20,563 bases of DNA. It comes from Curvibacter sp. Its GTDB lineage: Bacteria; Pseudomonadota; Gammaproteobacteria; Burkholderiales; Burkholderiaceae_C. A model generated the notes under the pieces. That model was given only the letters and a program-made list of their open reading frames with translations. It did no database searches and was not told the DNA's origin. A program made the translations under genes and the position numbers. The stretch is from positions 1-20,563 of the forward strand of contig DNQP01000083.1 in NCBI GenBank assembly GCA_003500955.1. The letters run 5' to 3'. The stretch's first letter is position 1, and every line of letters begins with the position of its first letter. Shown here piece by piece: positions 1-7,555 of the stretch.

Positions 1-1123
1 GGGCCTTGATCTGCTCGGGCGTGGCTTGCAGGTTGTTGGCACGCACCAGCTCGGCCACGACCAGGCCCAGGCGCACTCGGCGCTCGGCCTGCGCCGTGAA
101 CAGTTCGCCCGGGATCGGGGCCTTGTCGGCGTCCCTGATGCCGCGCTGCTTGAGGTCGGCTCGGGCGCCCTCGACCATGCGGTCGATCTCGGCCTGCACG
201 ATGGACTTGGGCAGGTCGAGTTCGGCCTTGGCCACCAGGGCGTCCATCACGGCCTGTTTGTTGCGTGCCACGAGGCGCGACTTGACCTCGCGCTCCAGGT
301 TCTTCTTGATGTCGGCGTTCAGGGCCGCCACGGTGCCTTCAGCGACGCCCAGGGACTTGGCCAGCGCGTCATTGACTTCGGGCAGGTGGGCCGCCTCGAT
401 CTTCTTGACCGTGACCAGGAAATCGGCCGTCTTGCCGGCCACATCCTTGCCGTGGTAGTCGGCCGGGAAGGCCAGCGGGAAGGTCTTGCTTTCGCCCGAC
501 TTCATGCCGCGCACGGCGTCCTCGAACTCCTTGAGCATCTGGCCTTCGCCGACCAGGAACTGGAAGTCATCGGACTTGCCGCCGGCGAAGGGTTCGCCGT
601 CGATCTTGCCCTCGAAGTCTACCGTCACGCGATCGCCATCCTGGGCCGCGGCATCGGCGGCGCGCTGGGCAAAAGTGCGGCGCTGCTTGCGCAGGATGTC
701 CAGGGTCTTCTGGATGGCGGCGTCGCTGACCTCGGCCGTCACCTTCTCGATCTCGGCGGAGGCCAGGTCACCGATCTTGACCTCGGGGTAGACCTCGAAC
801 ACGGCATCGAAGGTCACCTGACCCTCGGGCGAGCCCTCTTTTTCCGTGATCTTGGGTTGGCCCGCCACGCGCAGCTGGGCTTCGTTGGCGGCTTGGGAAA
901 AAGCCTCGCCGACCTTGTCGTTCAGCACCTCGTAGTGCACGGAATAGCCATAACGCTGGGCCACGACGTTCATCGGCACCTTGCCCGGACGGAAGCCGTC
1001 CATCTTGACGGTGCGGGCCAGCTTCTTGAGGCGGTTGTCGACCTCGGTCTGGATGGCTGCCAGCGGCAGGCTCAGGGTGATCTTGCGCTCAAGCTTCTCG
1101 AGGGTCTCAACGGTAACGGCCAT
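1..1123 (-). CDS. tig: Trigger factor, ribosome-associated chaperone/peptidyl-prolyl isomerase (3' end outside window)
   Basis: Trigger factor binds the ribosome at the exit tunnel and shelters nascent chains. Read on the minus strand from the ATG at 1121-1123, the frame is open to the window edge, giving 374 residues of a protein usually about 430 long, so roughly the last 60 are missing. The ribosome-docking loop is seen at residues 43-50 (GFRPGKVP, the family's GFRxGKxP signature). An FKBP-type isomerase domain spans about 160-243 ([17 protein letters not shown] through [10 protein letters not shown]). The remaining residues form the start of the helical C-terminal arm, ending in [12 protein letters not shown]. 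The start is supported by a GGAG Shine-Dalgarno about 8 nt upstream. The gene follows tRNA-Leu. In betaproteobacteria clpP and clpX commonly come next, but they would lie outside the window. Confidence 0.97.
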   Translation of the reverse strand, partial: MAVTVETLEKLERKITLSLPLAAIQTEVDNRLKKLARTVKMDGFRPGKVPMNVVAQRYGYSVHYEVLNDKVGEAFSQAANEAQLRVAGQPKITEKEGSPEGQVTFDAVFEVYPEVKIGDLASAEIEKVTAEVSDAAIQKTLDILRKQRRTFAQRAADAAAQDGDRVTVDFEGKIDGEPFAGGKSDDFQFLVGEGQMLKEFEDAVRGMKSGESKTFPLAFPADYHGKDVAGKTADFLVTVKKIEAAHLPEVNDALAKSLGVAEGTVAALNADIKKNLEREVKSRLVARNKQAVMDALVAKAELDLPKSIVQAEIDRMVEGARADLKQRGIRDADKAPIPGELFTAQAERRVRLGLVVAELVRANNLQATPEQIKA

Positions 1124-1142
1124 GGCTCACTCCAATCAATTC

Positions 1143-1173
1143 AAAAAACGGGGCAGCGGGCAGACGCGCTGCC
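1143..1173 (-). terminator. Rho-independent terminator after tRNA-Leu
   Basis: On the minus strand a perfect 7-bp stem (GGCAGCG / CGCTGCC, 1167-1173 with 1152-1158) with an 8-nt loop is followed by CCG and six T residues (1143-1148). It lies 4 nt past the CCA end of the tRNA and only 20 bp before the tig start codon, so it ends the tRNA transcript or attenuates read-through into tig. Confidence 0.8.
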
Positions 1174-1177
1174 GGGC

Positions 1178-1264
1178 TGGTGCGCGGGGGGGGACTCGAA
1201 CCCCCACACCATTGCTGGCGTCAGGACCTAAACCTGGTGCGTCTACCAATTTCGCCACCCGCGC
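1178..1264 (-). tRNA. tRNA-Leu, anticodon UAG, CCA encoded
   Basis: On the minus strand the cloverleaf is readable. The 7-bp acceptor stem is GCGCGGG (1258-1264) with CCCGCGC (1182-1188). The D-arm is GGCGAAATTGGTAGACGC, very like E. coli tRNA-Leu. The anticodon loop TTTAGGT carries anticodon TAG. A long class-II variable arm follows, then a perfect T-arm (GGGGG-TTCGAGT-CCCCC, 1189-1205). The discriminator is A, followed by a genomically encoded CCA (1178-1180). The first anticodon-stem pair is C-A, as far as I can align it. The anticodon reads CUN leucine codons. Confidence 0.97.
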
Positions 1265-1270
1265 GGGTCC

Positions 1271-1302
1271 AAACAAGAAAGGGGAGGCCCGCAGACCTCC
1301 CC
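1271..1302 (-). terminator. Probable terminator at the end of the RND efflux operon
   Basis: On the minus strand a perfect 7-bp stem GGGGAGG / CCTCCCC (1296-1302 with 1281-1287) has an 8-nt loop and is followed by the T-rich tail TTTCTTGTTT. It lies about 100 bp past the pump stop codon and 6 bp before the tRNA 5' end. It could end the pump mRNA, but it could equally be a leader hairpin of the tRNA transcript. Confidence 0.5.
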
Positions 1303-1404
1303 ATGAAATCGGTCAACCCGGCATTTTACCTTGCCCCGGGGCCGTCCTCGGACCGGTCCAGCGGTGCGCTGCGCGCTGACAAGGACCTCAGGCCCGACGG
1401 ACGC

Positions 1405-4400
1405 TCAACGCCGAACCCTGAACCATGCGGCATACATCGCGGGCAGCGCCAGCAGGGTCAGCACGGTGGCCACGATCAGGCCGCCCATGATGGCCACGGC
1501 CATGGGGCCCCAGAAGACCGAGCGCGAGAGCGGGATCATGGCCAGCACAGCGGCGGCGGCCGTGAGCACGATGGGGCGCAGGCGGCGCACGGCCGATTCC
1601 ACGATGGCATCCCAGGCCGGCACGCCGTTGGCGCGATCCTGCTCGATCTGGTCGATCAGGATCACCGAATTGCGCTGGATCATGCCCATGAGGGCGATCA
1701 CCCCCAGCAGGGCCACGAAGCCGAACGGCCGGTTCAGCAGCAGCAGGGCTCCCGCCACGCCGGCCAGACCCAGCGGGCCGGTCAGGAAGACCAGCATGGC
1801 GCGGCTGAAGCTCTGCAGCTGCAGCATCAGCAGCGTGAAGGTCAGGAACAGCATGATGGGCATGCCGGCCGCAATCGAGCCCTGGCCCTTGCTGCTTTCT
1901 TCCACCGCGCCCGCCACCTCGATACGGTAGCCACTCAGACCGCCGGCCAGCCACTGGGCCTCCAGCTGGCGCAGCGCCGGCAGCAGTTGGGCCGTCACGG
2001 TTGCCCCCTGCATACCTTCGACCGCGTCGCTCTGCACGGTGATACCGTACTCGCGGTTCTCGCGCCACATCACACCGGGCTCCCAGGTGAACACGGGCTT
2101 GGCGATCTGCGTGAAGGGGATCGAGCGCCCGCTGGCCGTGGGCAGGTAACCATTGGCCAGGTCCGTCAGGGCATTGCGCTCGTCCAGGGGCTGGCGCAAC
2201 ACGATGTCGATCAGCTTGTCACCCTCACGGTACTGGCCCACGGTCTGGCCCGCCAGCAGGGTGCGTGAGGCCTGGGCGATGGACTGGCTGCTCACCCCCA
2301 GGGCACGCGCCTTGGCCTGGTCGATCTCCAGACGCAGCACCTTGACCGACTCGTTCCAGTTGTCGTTCACGCCGCGCGTGTTGGGGCTGGCACGCATCAG
2401 TTCCTTGACCTCGTCGGCGCGCGCCCTCAGCACGGCGGGGTCGCTGCCCACCACACGAAACTGCACCGGATAGGGCACCGGCGGTCCGTTGGGCAGCAAC
2501 TTGACGCGGCCGCGCACCTCGGGGAACTCCTGGGCCAGCAGCGCGGGCAGTGCGATGCGCAGGCTCTCACGCGTCTTCAGGTCCTTGGGCAGCACAATCA
2601 GCTGCGAGACGTTGGTCTGTGGAAAGACCTGATCCAGCGGCAGGTAGAAGCGCGGCACGCCCGAGCCCACCCAGGTGCTGACCGAATTCACGCCGGCCTC
2701 TCCCATGAGCCGCTGCTCCACCCGGCGCGTCACCGCCTCGTTGGCGGCGAGGGAGGTGCCCTCGGGGAACCACAGATCGACCAGGATCTCGGGGCGACTC
2801 GAATCGGGGAAGAACTGCTGCTGCACCTTGCCCATGCCGACGATACCCAAGGCGAAGGTCAGCACCGTGGCGCCGATGGTGAGCCAGCGGTGCTCCACAC
2901 ACCAGTTCACCGCCTTGCGGAAACGGTTGTAGAAGGGCGTGTCGAAATGTTCGTGCGGGCCATCGGCAGGCGCCGTCTGGGACGCTGCATGGTGCGGCTG
3001 CGCCTTGAGCAGGATGGTGCCCAGGTAGGGCACGAAATAGACCGAGACGATCCAGCTCAGCACCAGCGCCAGCGCGGTCACGCCGAAGATCGCGAAGGTG
3101 TACTCGCCGACGGCCGACTTGGCCATGCCGATGGGCAGGAAACCGGCCGCCGTGATCAGGGTGCCCGTGAGCATGGGCATGGCCGTGATCTCGTAGGCAA
3201 AGGTGGCCGCGCGCACCTTGTCGTAGCCCTCCTCCATCTTGCGCACCATCATCTCCACCGCGATGATGGCGTCGTCCACCAGCAGACCCAGCGCAATGAT
3301 CAGCGAACCGAGCGAGATCTTGTGCAGGCCGATGCCCCAATACTGCATGCCCAGGAAGGTCAGCGCCAGCACCAAGGGGATGGTGATGCCCACCACCAGG
3401 CCGGGCCGCATGTCCACGTAATAGCGCCTCCACAGCGGCAGGTGCTGCGCATTCTGGTGCTTGTGGAAACCCAGGCTGATGAAGCTCACCAGCAGCACGA
3501 TGATGACCGCTTCGATCAGCACCTTGACGAACTCGTTGACCGAGGTCGCCACGGCCTTGGGCTGGTCCTGCAGCTGGACCAGCTCGACACCGGCCGGCAG
3601 GGCCCGCTCGATGCGGTCGGTGGCTAACTTCAGCGACTTGCCCAGGGCAATGATGTCGCCGCCCTTGGCCATGGAAATGCCCAGAGCAATGACCTGCCGG
3701 CCCTGGTGCCGCACCTTGATGCTGGCCGGATCGACGTAGCCGCGCCGGATCTCGGCGATATCGCCCAGGCGCAACTGGTTGCCGGTGCTGCCCCGGATGG
3801 GCATGGCGCGCAGCTGGTCCACGGCCTCGAACTGGCCGGCGACACGCACCTGCACCACATCCAGCGGCGTCTGCACGGCGCCTGCGCTTTCGACGGCATT
3901 CTGCTGCCCCAGCTGGCTCAACACCTGGTTCAGGTCCAGCCCCAGCTGCGAGAGCCTCTTCTGCGAGATCTCGATGTAGAGCTTCTCGTCCTGTACGCCG
4001 AAGAGCTCGACCTTGGCCACGTCGGGCACGCGCAGCAGCTGCTGACGCACATCGTCGGCGAAGACCTTGAGTTCGGCATCGCTGAAGCCGTCGGACTGCA
4101 AGGCGTAGATCACGCCATAGACGTCACCGAACTCGTCGTTGAAAAAAGGCCCCTGGATGCCACCCGGCAGGGTGCCGCGCATATCGCCCACCTTCTTGCG
4201 CACCGTGTACCAGGTGTTGGCCACGTCGGCCGCCTTGGTCGAGTCCTTGAGCTGGAAGATGATCTGCGACTCACCGGGCTTGGAGTAGCTGCGGATCTTG
4301 TCCGCCCCCGGCACCTCCTGCAGGGTGCGCTCGATCTTGTCCGTCACCTGCTCGGCCACCTGCTGGGCCGTGGCGCCCGGCCAGTAGGTGCGCACCACCA

Positions 4401-4560
4401 TGGCTCGGAAGGTAAAGGGCGGGTCCTCGTCCTGCCCGAGCTGGAAATAGGCCGCGAAGCCCAGCACCATCAGCACGATGAGCAGGTAGCGCGTGAGCGC
4501 CGGGTGTTCGATGGCCCAGCGGGACAGATTGAAGCCGGCGGCGGGGTCCTTGCGGTTCAT
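1405..4560 (-). CDS. RND-family efflux pump inner-membrane permease (TriC/HAE1-like)
   Basis: This is a proton-driven trimeric exporter of the inner membrane that works with a fusion protein and an outer-membrane channel. Its 1051 residues match the usual 1020-1050. The layout is TM1 (about 22-40), a large periplasmic porter region (about 41-340), TM2-6 (about 345-518), a linker, TM7 (about 558-578), a second periplasmic loop (about 580-895) and TM8-12 (about 897-1047). The TM4 proton-relay pair is visible as LGLLVDDAI, D429 and D430. In TM10 the position of the AcrB relay lysine (AKNAILI) is R963 (QRNSVILI). A polar, His-bearing insertion lies between TM2 and TM3 (about 365-385). The start has a GAGG Shine-Dalgarno overlapping the stop of the preceding fusion-protein gene, 7 bp away. 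Resemblance to TriC-type pumps is from memory of the motifs; the substrate is unknown. Confidence 0.95.
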   Translation of the reverse strand: MNRKDPAAGFNLSRWAIEHPALTRYLLIVLMVLGFAAYFQLGQDEDPPFTFRAMVVRTYWPGATAQQVAEQVTDKIERTLQEVPGADKIRSYSKPGESQIIFQLKDSTKAADVANTWYTVRKKVGDMRGTLPGGIQGPFFNDEFGDVYGVIYALQSDGFSDAELKVFADDVRQQLLRVPDVAKVELFGVQDEKLYIEISQKRLSQLGLDLNQVLSQLGQQNAVESAGAVQTPLDVVQVRVAGQFEAVDQLRAMPIRGSTGNQLRLGDIAEIRRGYVDPASIKVRHQGRQVIALGISMAKGGDIIALGKSLKLATDRIERALPAGVELVQLQDQPKAVATSVNEFVKVLIEAVIIVLLVSFISLGFHKHQNAQHLPLWRRYYVDMRPGLVVGITIPLVLALTFLGMQYWGIGLHKISLGSLIIALGLLVDDAIIAVEMMVRKMEEGYDKVRAATFAYEITAMPMLTGTLITAAGFLPIGMAKSAVGEYTFAIFGVTALALVLSWIVSVYFVPYLGTILLKAQPHHAASQTAPADGPHEHFDTPFYNRFRKAVNWCVEHRWLTIGATVLTFALGIVGMGKVQQQFFPDSSRPEILVDLWFPEGTSLAANEAVTRRVEQRLMGEAGVNSVSTWVGSGVPRFYLPLDQVFPQTNVSQLIVLPKDLKTRESLRIALPALLAQEFPEVRGRVKLLPNGPPVPYPVQFRVVGSDPAVLRARADEVKELMRASPNTRGVNDNWNESVKVLRLEIDQAKARALGVSSQSIAQASRTLLAGQTVGQYREGDKLIDIVLRQPLDERNALTDLANGYLPTASGRSIPFTQIAKPVFTWEPGVMWRENREYGITVQSDAVEGMQGATVTAQLLPALRQLEAQWLAGGLSGYRIEVAGAVEESSKGQGSIAAGMPIMLFLTFTLLMLQLQSFSRAMLVFLTGPLGLAGVAGALLLLNRPFGFVALLGVIALMGMIQRNSVILIDQIEQDRANGVPAWDAIVESAVRRLRPIVLTAAAAVLAMIPLSRSVFWGPMAVAIMGGLIVATVLTLLALPAMYAAWFRVRR

Positions 4561-4567
4561 GCGCGCC

Positions 4568-5740
4568 TCACTTGCCGTTGGCCACAGGAACGGAGGTGGT
4601 GCCCACGTCGGTCTGAGGCGGGCCGCTCAGGCTCTGCGCCGTCTTCTCGCGATACAGCATGACCTTCTGGCCTGGCGACAACACATGCACGCCGGCCGTC
4701 ACCACCTGCTGGCCCTCCTGCAGGCCCGCAGCCACGACCGCCTCGTTGCCATCGGCCGTGGCGATCTGCACCGTCTGCGAGCGCACGGTCATGGTCGCGG
4801 GGTCCAGCACCCAGACCGCCGTCGCCTGGCCGTCCTGGCGCAGCGCGCTCGTGGGCAGCTTGATGGCCTGCGGACGCTCGCTGCTCTTCACCTTGGGCTG
4901 CACCGTCACCGTCGCGCCCAGCGGCGGCAGCTCGCGACCTTGCAGCCCCACCTTGACCTGGTAGGTGCGGGTCACGGGATCGGCGCTGGCTGACACCTCG
5001 CGCACCTTGCCGGCCAGCAGGGTCTGGCCCGGCCAGACGCGTACGTCCATGGCGCTGCCGTCACGCATCAGGCCCAGCCTGTCCTCGGGCACGGCAAACA
5101 CCGCATCGCGCCCCCCGTCCTGGGCCAGGCGCAGCACGGGCTGGCCCGCGCTGACCACCTGGCCGGTCTCGGCCTCGATGGCCGTCACCACGCCGGCCGT
5201 ATCAGCCACCAGGGCCGTGTAGCTGCCCTGGTTGCGCTGGCTGGTCAGCTGGGCCTGGGCCTGGTCGACCTGGGCCTGGGCGGCCTTGAGGTTGGCCTCG
5301 CGGCGCTCCAGCTCGGCCCCGCTGATGAAGTTCTGCTCGCGCAGTTCCTTGAAACGCTTGAAATCGGCCGCGGCCAGATCGCGGTTGGTCACGGCGGCCG
5401 CATACTGGGCCTGGGCTGCGTCGGCCGCCAGGCGGTAGTCCTGCGGGTCCAGACGCGCCAGCACCTGGCCAGCCTTGACGCGCTGGCCCAGCTCCACCTC
5501 GCGGCTCACCAGCTTGCCCGCGACCCGGAAACCCAGCCGCGATTCGATGCGCGGCTTGACCTCACCCGAGAACTCCTGGCTGGCCTCCACGGTGCCGGTC
5601 CGCACGGTCAGGACCTTGACGGCGCGTACGGGCTCCTCGACGTGCGCCGAGGGACTGCAGGCGGCCAGCAACGCCAGCAAGGGCACAGAAAAGGCGGCAC
5701 GGGCCAGACGATGCGCACGCAGGGCGTGGAGTTCAGACAT
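4568..5740 (-). CDS. RND efflux periplasmic membrane-fusion (adaptor) lipoprotein
   Basis: This is the periplasmic adaptor that joins the RND pump to an outer-membrane channel. It is 390 residues, typical for the HlyD/AcrA family. The signal peptide ends in a lipobox (LLALLAAC, Cys28), so the mature protein should be a lipoprotein. The barrel-sandwich halves are near residues 64-97 (LGFRVAGKLVSREVELGQRVKAG) and about 180-208, and flank a coiled-coil hairpin (about 100-175, Ala/Gln/Glu-rich). Beta-barrel and membrane-proximal parts follow (about 209-360). The gene is first in the operon, transcribed from the promoter at 5789-5817, and lies 7 bp upstream of the pump gene. The ATG at 5738-5740 has only a weak GGGG-type ribosome site. 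No TolC-like channel gene adjoins, so the channel must come from elsewhere. Confidence 0.95.
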   Translation of the reverse strand: MSELHALRAHRLARAAFSVPLLALLAACSPSAHVEEPVRAVKVLTVRTGTVEASQEFSGEVKPRIESRLGFRVAGKLVSREVELGQRVKAGQVLARLDPQDYRLAADAAQAQYAAAVTNRDLAAADFKRFKELREQNFISGAELERREANLKAAQAQVDQAQAQLTSQRNQGSYTALVADTAGVVTAIEAETGQVVSAGQPVLRLAQDGGRDAVFAVPEDRLGLMRDGSAMDVRVWPGQTLLAGKVREVSASADPVTRTYQVKVGLQGRELPPLGATVTVQPKVKSSERPQAIKLPTSALRQDGQATAVWVLDPATMTVRSQTVQIATADGNEAVVAAGLQEGQQVVTAGVHVLSPGQKVMLYREKTAQSLSGPPQTDVGTTSVPVANGK

Positions 5741-5774
5741 GGAAAAACCCCGGAAAGTGGCTGAGAAATTAATA

Positions 5775-5788
5775 ACCGACTGGTCAGT
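5775..5788. promoter_or_regulatory. Palindromic operator, TetR-family-like, at the efflux promoter
   Basis: ACCGACTGGTCAGT is an imperfect inverted repeat of the form ACNGAC-NN-GTCNGT, with 5 of 6 positions symmetric in each 6-bp arm. It directly abuts the -10 hexamer, so a bound protein would cover the transcription start. RND operons are commonly repressed by TetR-family proteins binding such palindromes. No repressor gene is in the window, so the protein is inferred. Confidence 0.6.
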
Positions 5789-5817
5789 AATCTAGGTAAA
5801 AACCCGATCCATGTCAA
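5789..5817 (-). promoter_or_regulatory. Sigma-70 promoter of the RND efflux operon
   Basis: On the minus strand a perfect -35 TTGACA (5812-5817), a 17-bp spacer and a -10 TAGATT (5789-5794, 4 of 6 match) are followed by the operator at 5775-5788. The -35 overlaps the upstream candidate start codon of hpnC on the other strand. Confidence 0.8.
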
Positions 5818-6686
5818 GCACGGCGAGAATCCACGGCGTGAACAAGCCCATCCCCGCCCCGGTCGACCATTACGAAAACTTCCCGGTCGCCTCCTGGCTG
5901 TGCCCGCCGCGGCTGCGGCCCCCGATCGCCGCGATCTACCACTTCGCGCGCACCGCGGACGACCTGGCCGACGAGGGCGAGGCGAGCGCCGACCAGCGCC
6001 TGGACGACCTCGCTGCCTACCGCACCGACCTCCTGGCCACGGCCCAGGGCCTGCCCACCAGCGGACGCTGGTCCCAGGTGTTCGGGCCGCTGACCCCGCA
6101 GCTGCAAGCCTTCCAACTGCCGCTGCCCCTGCTCGATGACCTGCTCGATGCCTTCGCCCAGGACGTGCGCAAGACCCGCGACGCCGAGGGCTATGCCGAC
6201 CGCGCCGAGTTGCTGGACTACTGCCGCCGTTCGGCCAACCCGATCGGGCGCCTGCTGCTGCATCTCTACGGCGTGCAGGACGACGTTGCCCTGCGCCAGA
6301 GCGATGCCATCTGCAGCGCCCTGCAGCTCATCAACTTCTGGCAGGACATCAGCCGCGACGTGCCGCGCGGCCGCCACTATCTGAACGACGCCGACTGCGC
6401 GGCCCATGGCGTCACGCGGGCCGACATCGAGGCCCTGCAGCCCACCCCGGCCCTGCTGGGCCTGGTCGCCGGCCAGGTGCGCTGGGCGCGGGACCTCATG
6501 CACGCCGGCGCGCCCCTCGTGCACCGCGTGCCGGGCCGCGCGGGCTGGGAGCTGCGCCTTGTGGTGCAGGGCGGCCTGCGCATCCTCGACAAGATCGAGA
6601 CCCTGGGCCATAACACCCTGCAGCACCGGCCCACGGTTGCTGCGGCCGATGCGCCGCGCCTGCTGTGGTGCGCGCTGTGGATGTGA
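5811..6686 (+). CDS. hpnC: Squalene synthase subunit HpnC (hydroxysqualene synthase)
   Basis: HpnC converts presqualene diphosphate to hydroxysqualene, the second step of the three-enzyme bacterial squalene route that feeds hopanoid synthesis. The 291-residue product has the trans-isoprenyl diphosphate synthase fold signatures: ARTADDLADEGE (aspartates 50, 51, 54) and INFWQDISRDVPRGRHYL (D179, D183). The family N-terminal motif DHYENFPVASWL is at 19-30. I give the ATG at 5811 as the outer bound, but it lacks a ribosome site and overlaps the -35 of the divergent efflux promoter. The in-frame GTG at 5838 (VNKPIPAPVDHYENF) is at least as likely, because it follows a CGGCGAGAAT motif also found before hemH. 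hpnD and hpnE follow directly. Confidence 0.93.
   Translation: MSSTARIHGVNKPIPAPVDHYENFPVASWLCPPRLRPPIAAIYHFARTADDLADEGEASADQRLDDLAAYRTDLLATAQGLPTSGRWSQVFGPLTPQLQAFQLPLPLLDDLLDAFAQDVRKTRDAEGYADRAELLDYCRRSANPIGRLLLHLYGVQDDVALRQSDAICSALQLINFWQDISRDVPRGRHYLNDADCAAHGVTRADIEALQPTPALLGLVAGQVRWARDLMHAGAPLVHRVPGRAGWELRLVVQGGLRILDKIETLGHNTLQHRPTVAAADAPRLLWCALWM
5821..5830 (+). promoter_or_regulatory. CGGCGAGAAT motif, possible -10 (GAGAAT) for hpnC
   Basis: The 10-mer CGGCGAGAAT occurs 7 nt before the GTG candidate start of hpnC, and again at 12100-12109, 5 nt before the hemH ATG. If GAGAAT acts as a -10, transcription would begin at or next to the start codon, giving leaderless mRNA. No good -35 is visible, so this is tentative. 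Confidence 0.3.
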
Positions 6687-6712
6687 CAATCGGCACCGAC
6701 CACCCCAGCACC

Positions 6713-7555
6713 ATGAGCACCCCCGAGCAATACGTCCAGGACAAGGCCGCCGCCTCCGGCAGCAGCTTCTATTACGCCTTCCTCTTCCTGCCCAAGCCGC
6801 GGCGCGCCGCGATCACGGCCTTCTATGCTTTCTGCCGCGAGGTGGACGACGTGGTCGACGAGGTCTCCGATCCCGGCGTGGCCCAGACCAAGCTGGCCTG
6901 GTGGCAGGCCGAGGTACAGCGCGCTTACGCAGGCCAGCCCGGCCACCCTGTGCTGCAGGCCCTGATGCCACATGTCAAGGATTACGGCATCGAGGCCCGG
7001 CACCTGCTGGCGGTGATCGAGGGCTGTCAGATGGACCTGCAGCAGACGCGCTACCTCGACTACCCCGGCCTGCAGAACTACTGCCATCTCGTGGCCAGCA
7101 TCGTCGGCGAAGTGGCAGCCCGCATCTTCGGCCAGACGCAGGAGGCCACCACGCGCTACGCCCACACCCTGGGCCTGGCCTTCCAGCTCACCAACATCAT
7201 CCGCGACGTGGGTGAGGACGCGCTGCGCGGCCGCATCTACCTGCCCGTCAACGAGCTGCAGCAGTTCGAGGTCAAGGCGCACGAGGTCCTGAACCGCCAG
7301 TACTCGGAGCGCTTCACGGCCCTGATGCGGTTCCAGGCCGAGCGCGCGCACCGTCTCTACGACGAGGCCCTGGCCCTGCTGCCCGCGGCCGACCGGCGCG
7401 CGCAGAAGCCCGGCCTGATGATGGCCAGCATCTACCGCACCCTGCTGCGCGAGATCGAACGCGACAACTTCCAGGTGCTGCACCAGCGCATCAGCCTCAC
7501 GCCGCTGCGCAAGCTCTGGCTGGCCTGGCGCGTGCAGGCGCTCGGCAAGCTATGA
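6713..7555 (+). CDS. hpnD: Presqualene diphosphate synthase HpnD
   Basis: HpnD condenses two farnesyl diphosphates to presqualene diphosphate, the first step of the HpnCDE route. The 280-residue product starts MSTPEQYVQDKAAASGSSFYYAFLFLP, typical of the family; the frame is open further upstream, but that extension does not look like it. Both metal-binding aspartate motifs are present: CREVDDVVDE (D45, D46, D49) and FQLTNIIRDVGEDALRGRIYLP (D165, D169). The residues between (YCHLVASIVGEV, about 123-134) are the conserved helix lining the pocket. It begins 26 bp after hpnC. No clear Shine-Dalgarno is seen; a TGACAAT string sits at 6684-6690. Its stop codon overlaps the hpnE start (ATGA), implying coupled translation. 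Confidence 0.95.
   Translation: MSTPEQYVQDKAAASGSSFYYAFLFLPKPRRAAITAFYAFCREVDDVVDEVSDPGVAQTKLAWWQAEVQRAYAGQPGHPVLQALMPHVKDYGIEARHLLAVIEGCQMDLQQTRYLDYPGLQNYCHLVASIVGEVAARIFGQTQEATTRYAHTLGLAFQLTNIIRDVGEDALRGRIYLPVNELQQFEVKAHEVLNRQYSERFTALMRFQAERAHRLYDEALALLPAADRRAQKPGLMMASIYRTLLREIERDNFQVLHQRISLTPLRKLWLAWRVQALGKL

Noticed and set aside
26..1231. Long plus-strand frame of 401 codons across the tig gene and tRNA
   Set aside because: It is antisense to a clear trigger-factor gene, runs through the tRNA, and has a low-complexity His/Gly/Leu-rich composition typical of GC-rich shadow frames.
2567..3433. Minus-strand 288-codon frame within the RND pump gene
   Set aside because: It is a frame-shifted shadow of the pump gene with Arg/His/Gly-rich sequence; the pump frame is intact, so it is not evidence of a frameshift.
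5814..6689. Minus-strand 291-codon frame mirroring hpnC
   Set aside because: It is an exact antisense shadow of hpnC with no ribosome site and no recognisable motif; it would also cross the efflux promoter.
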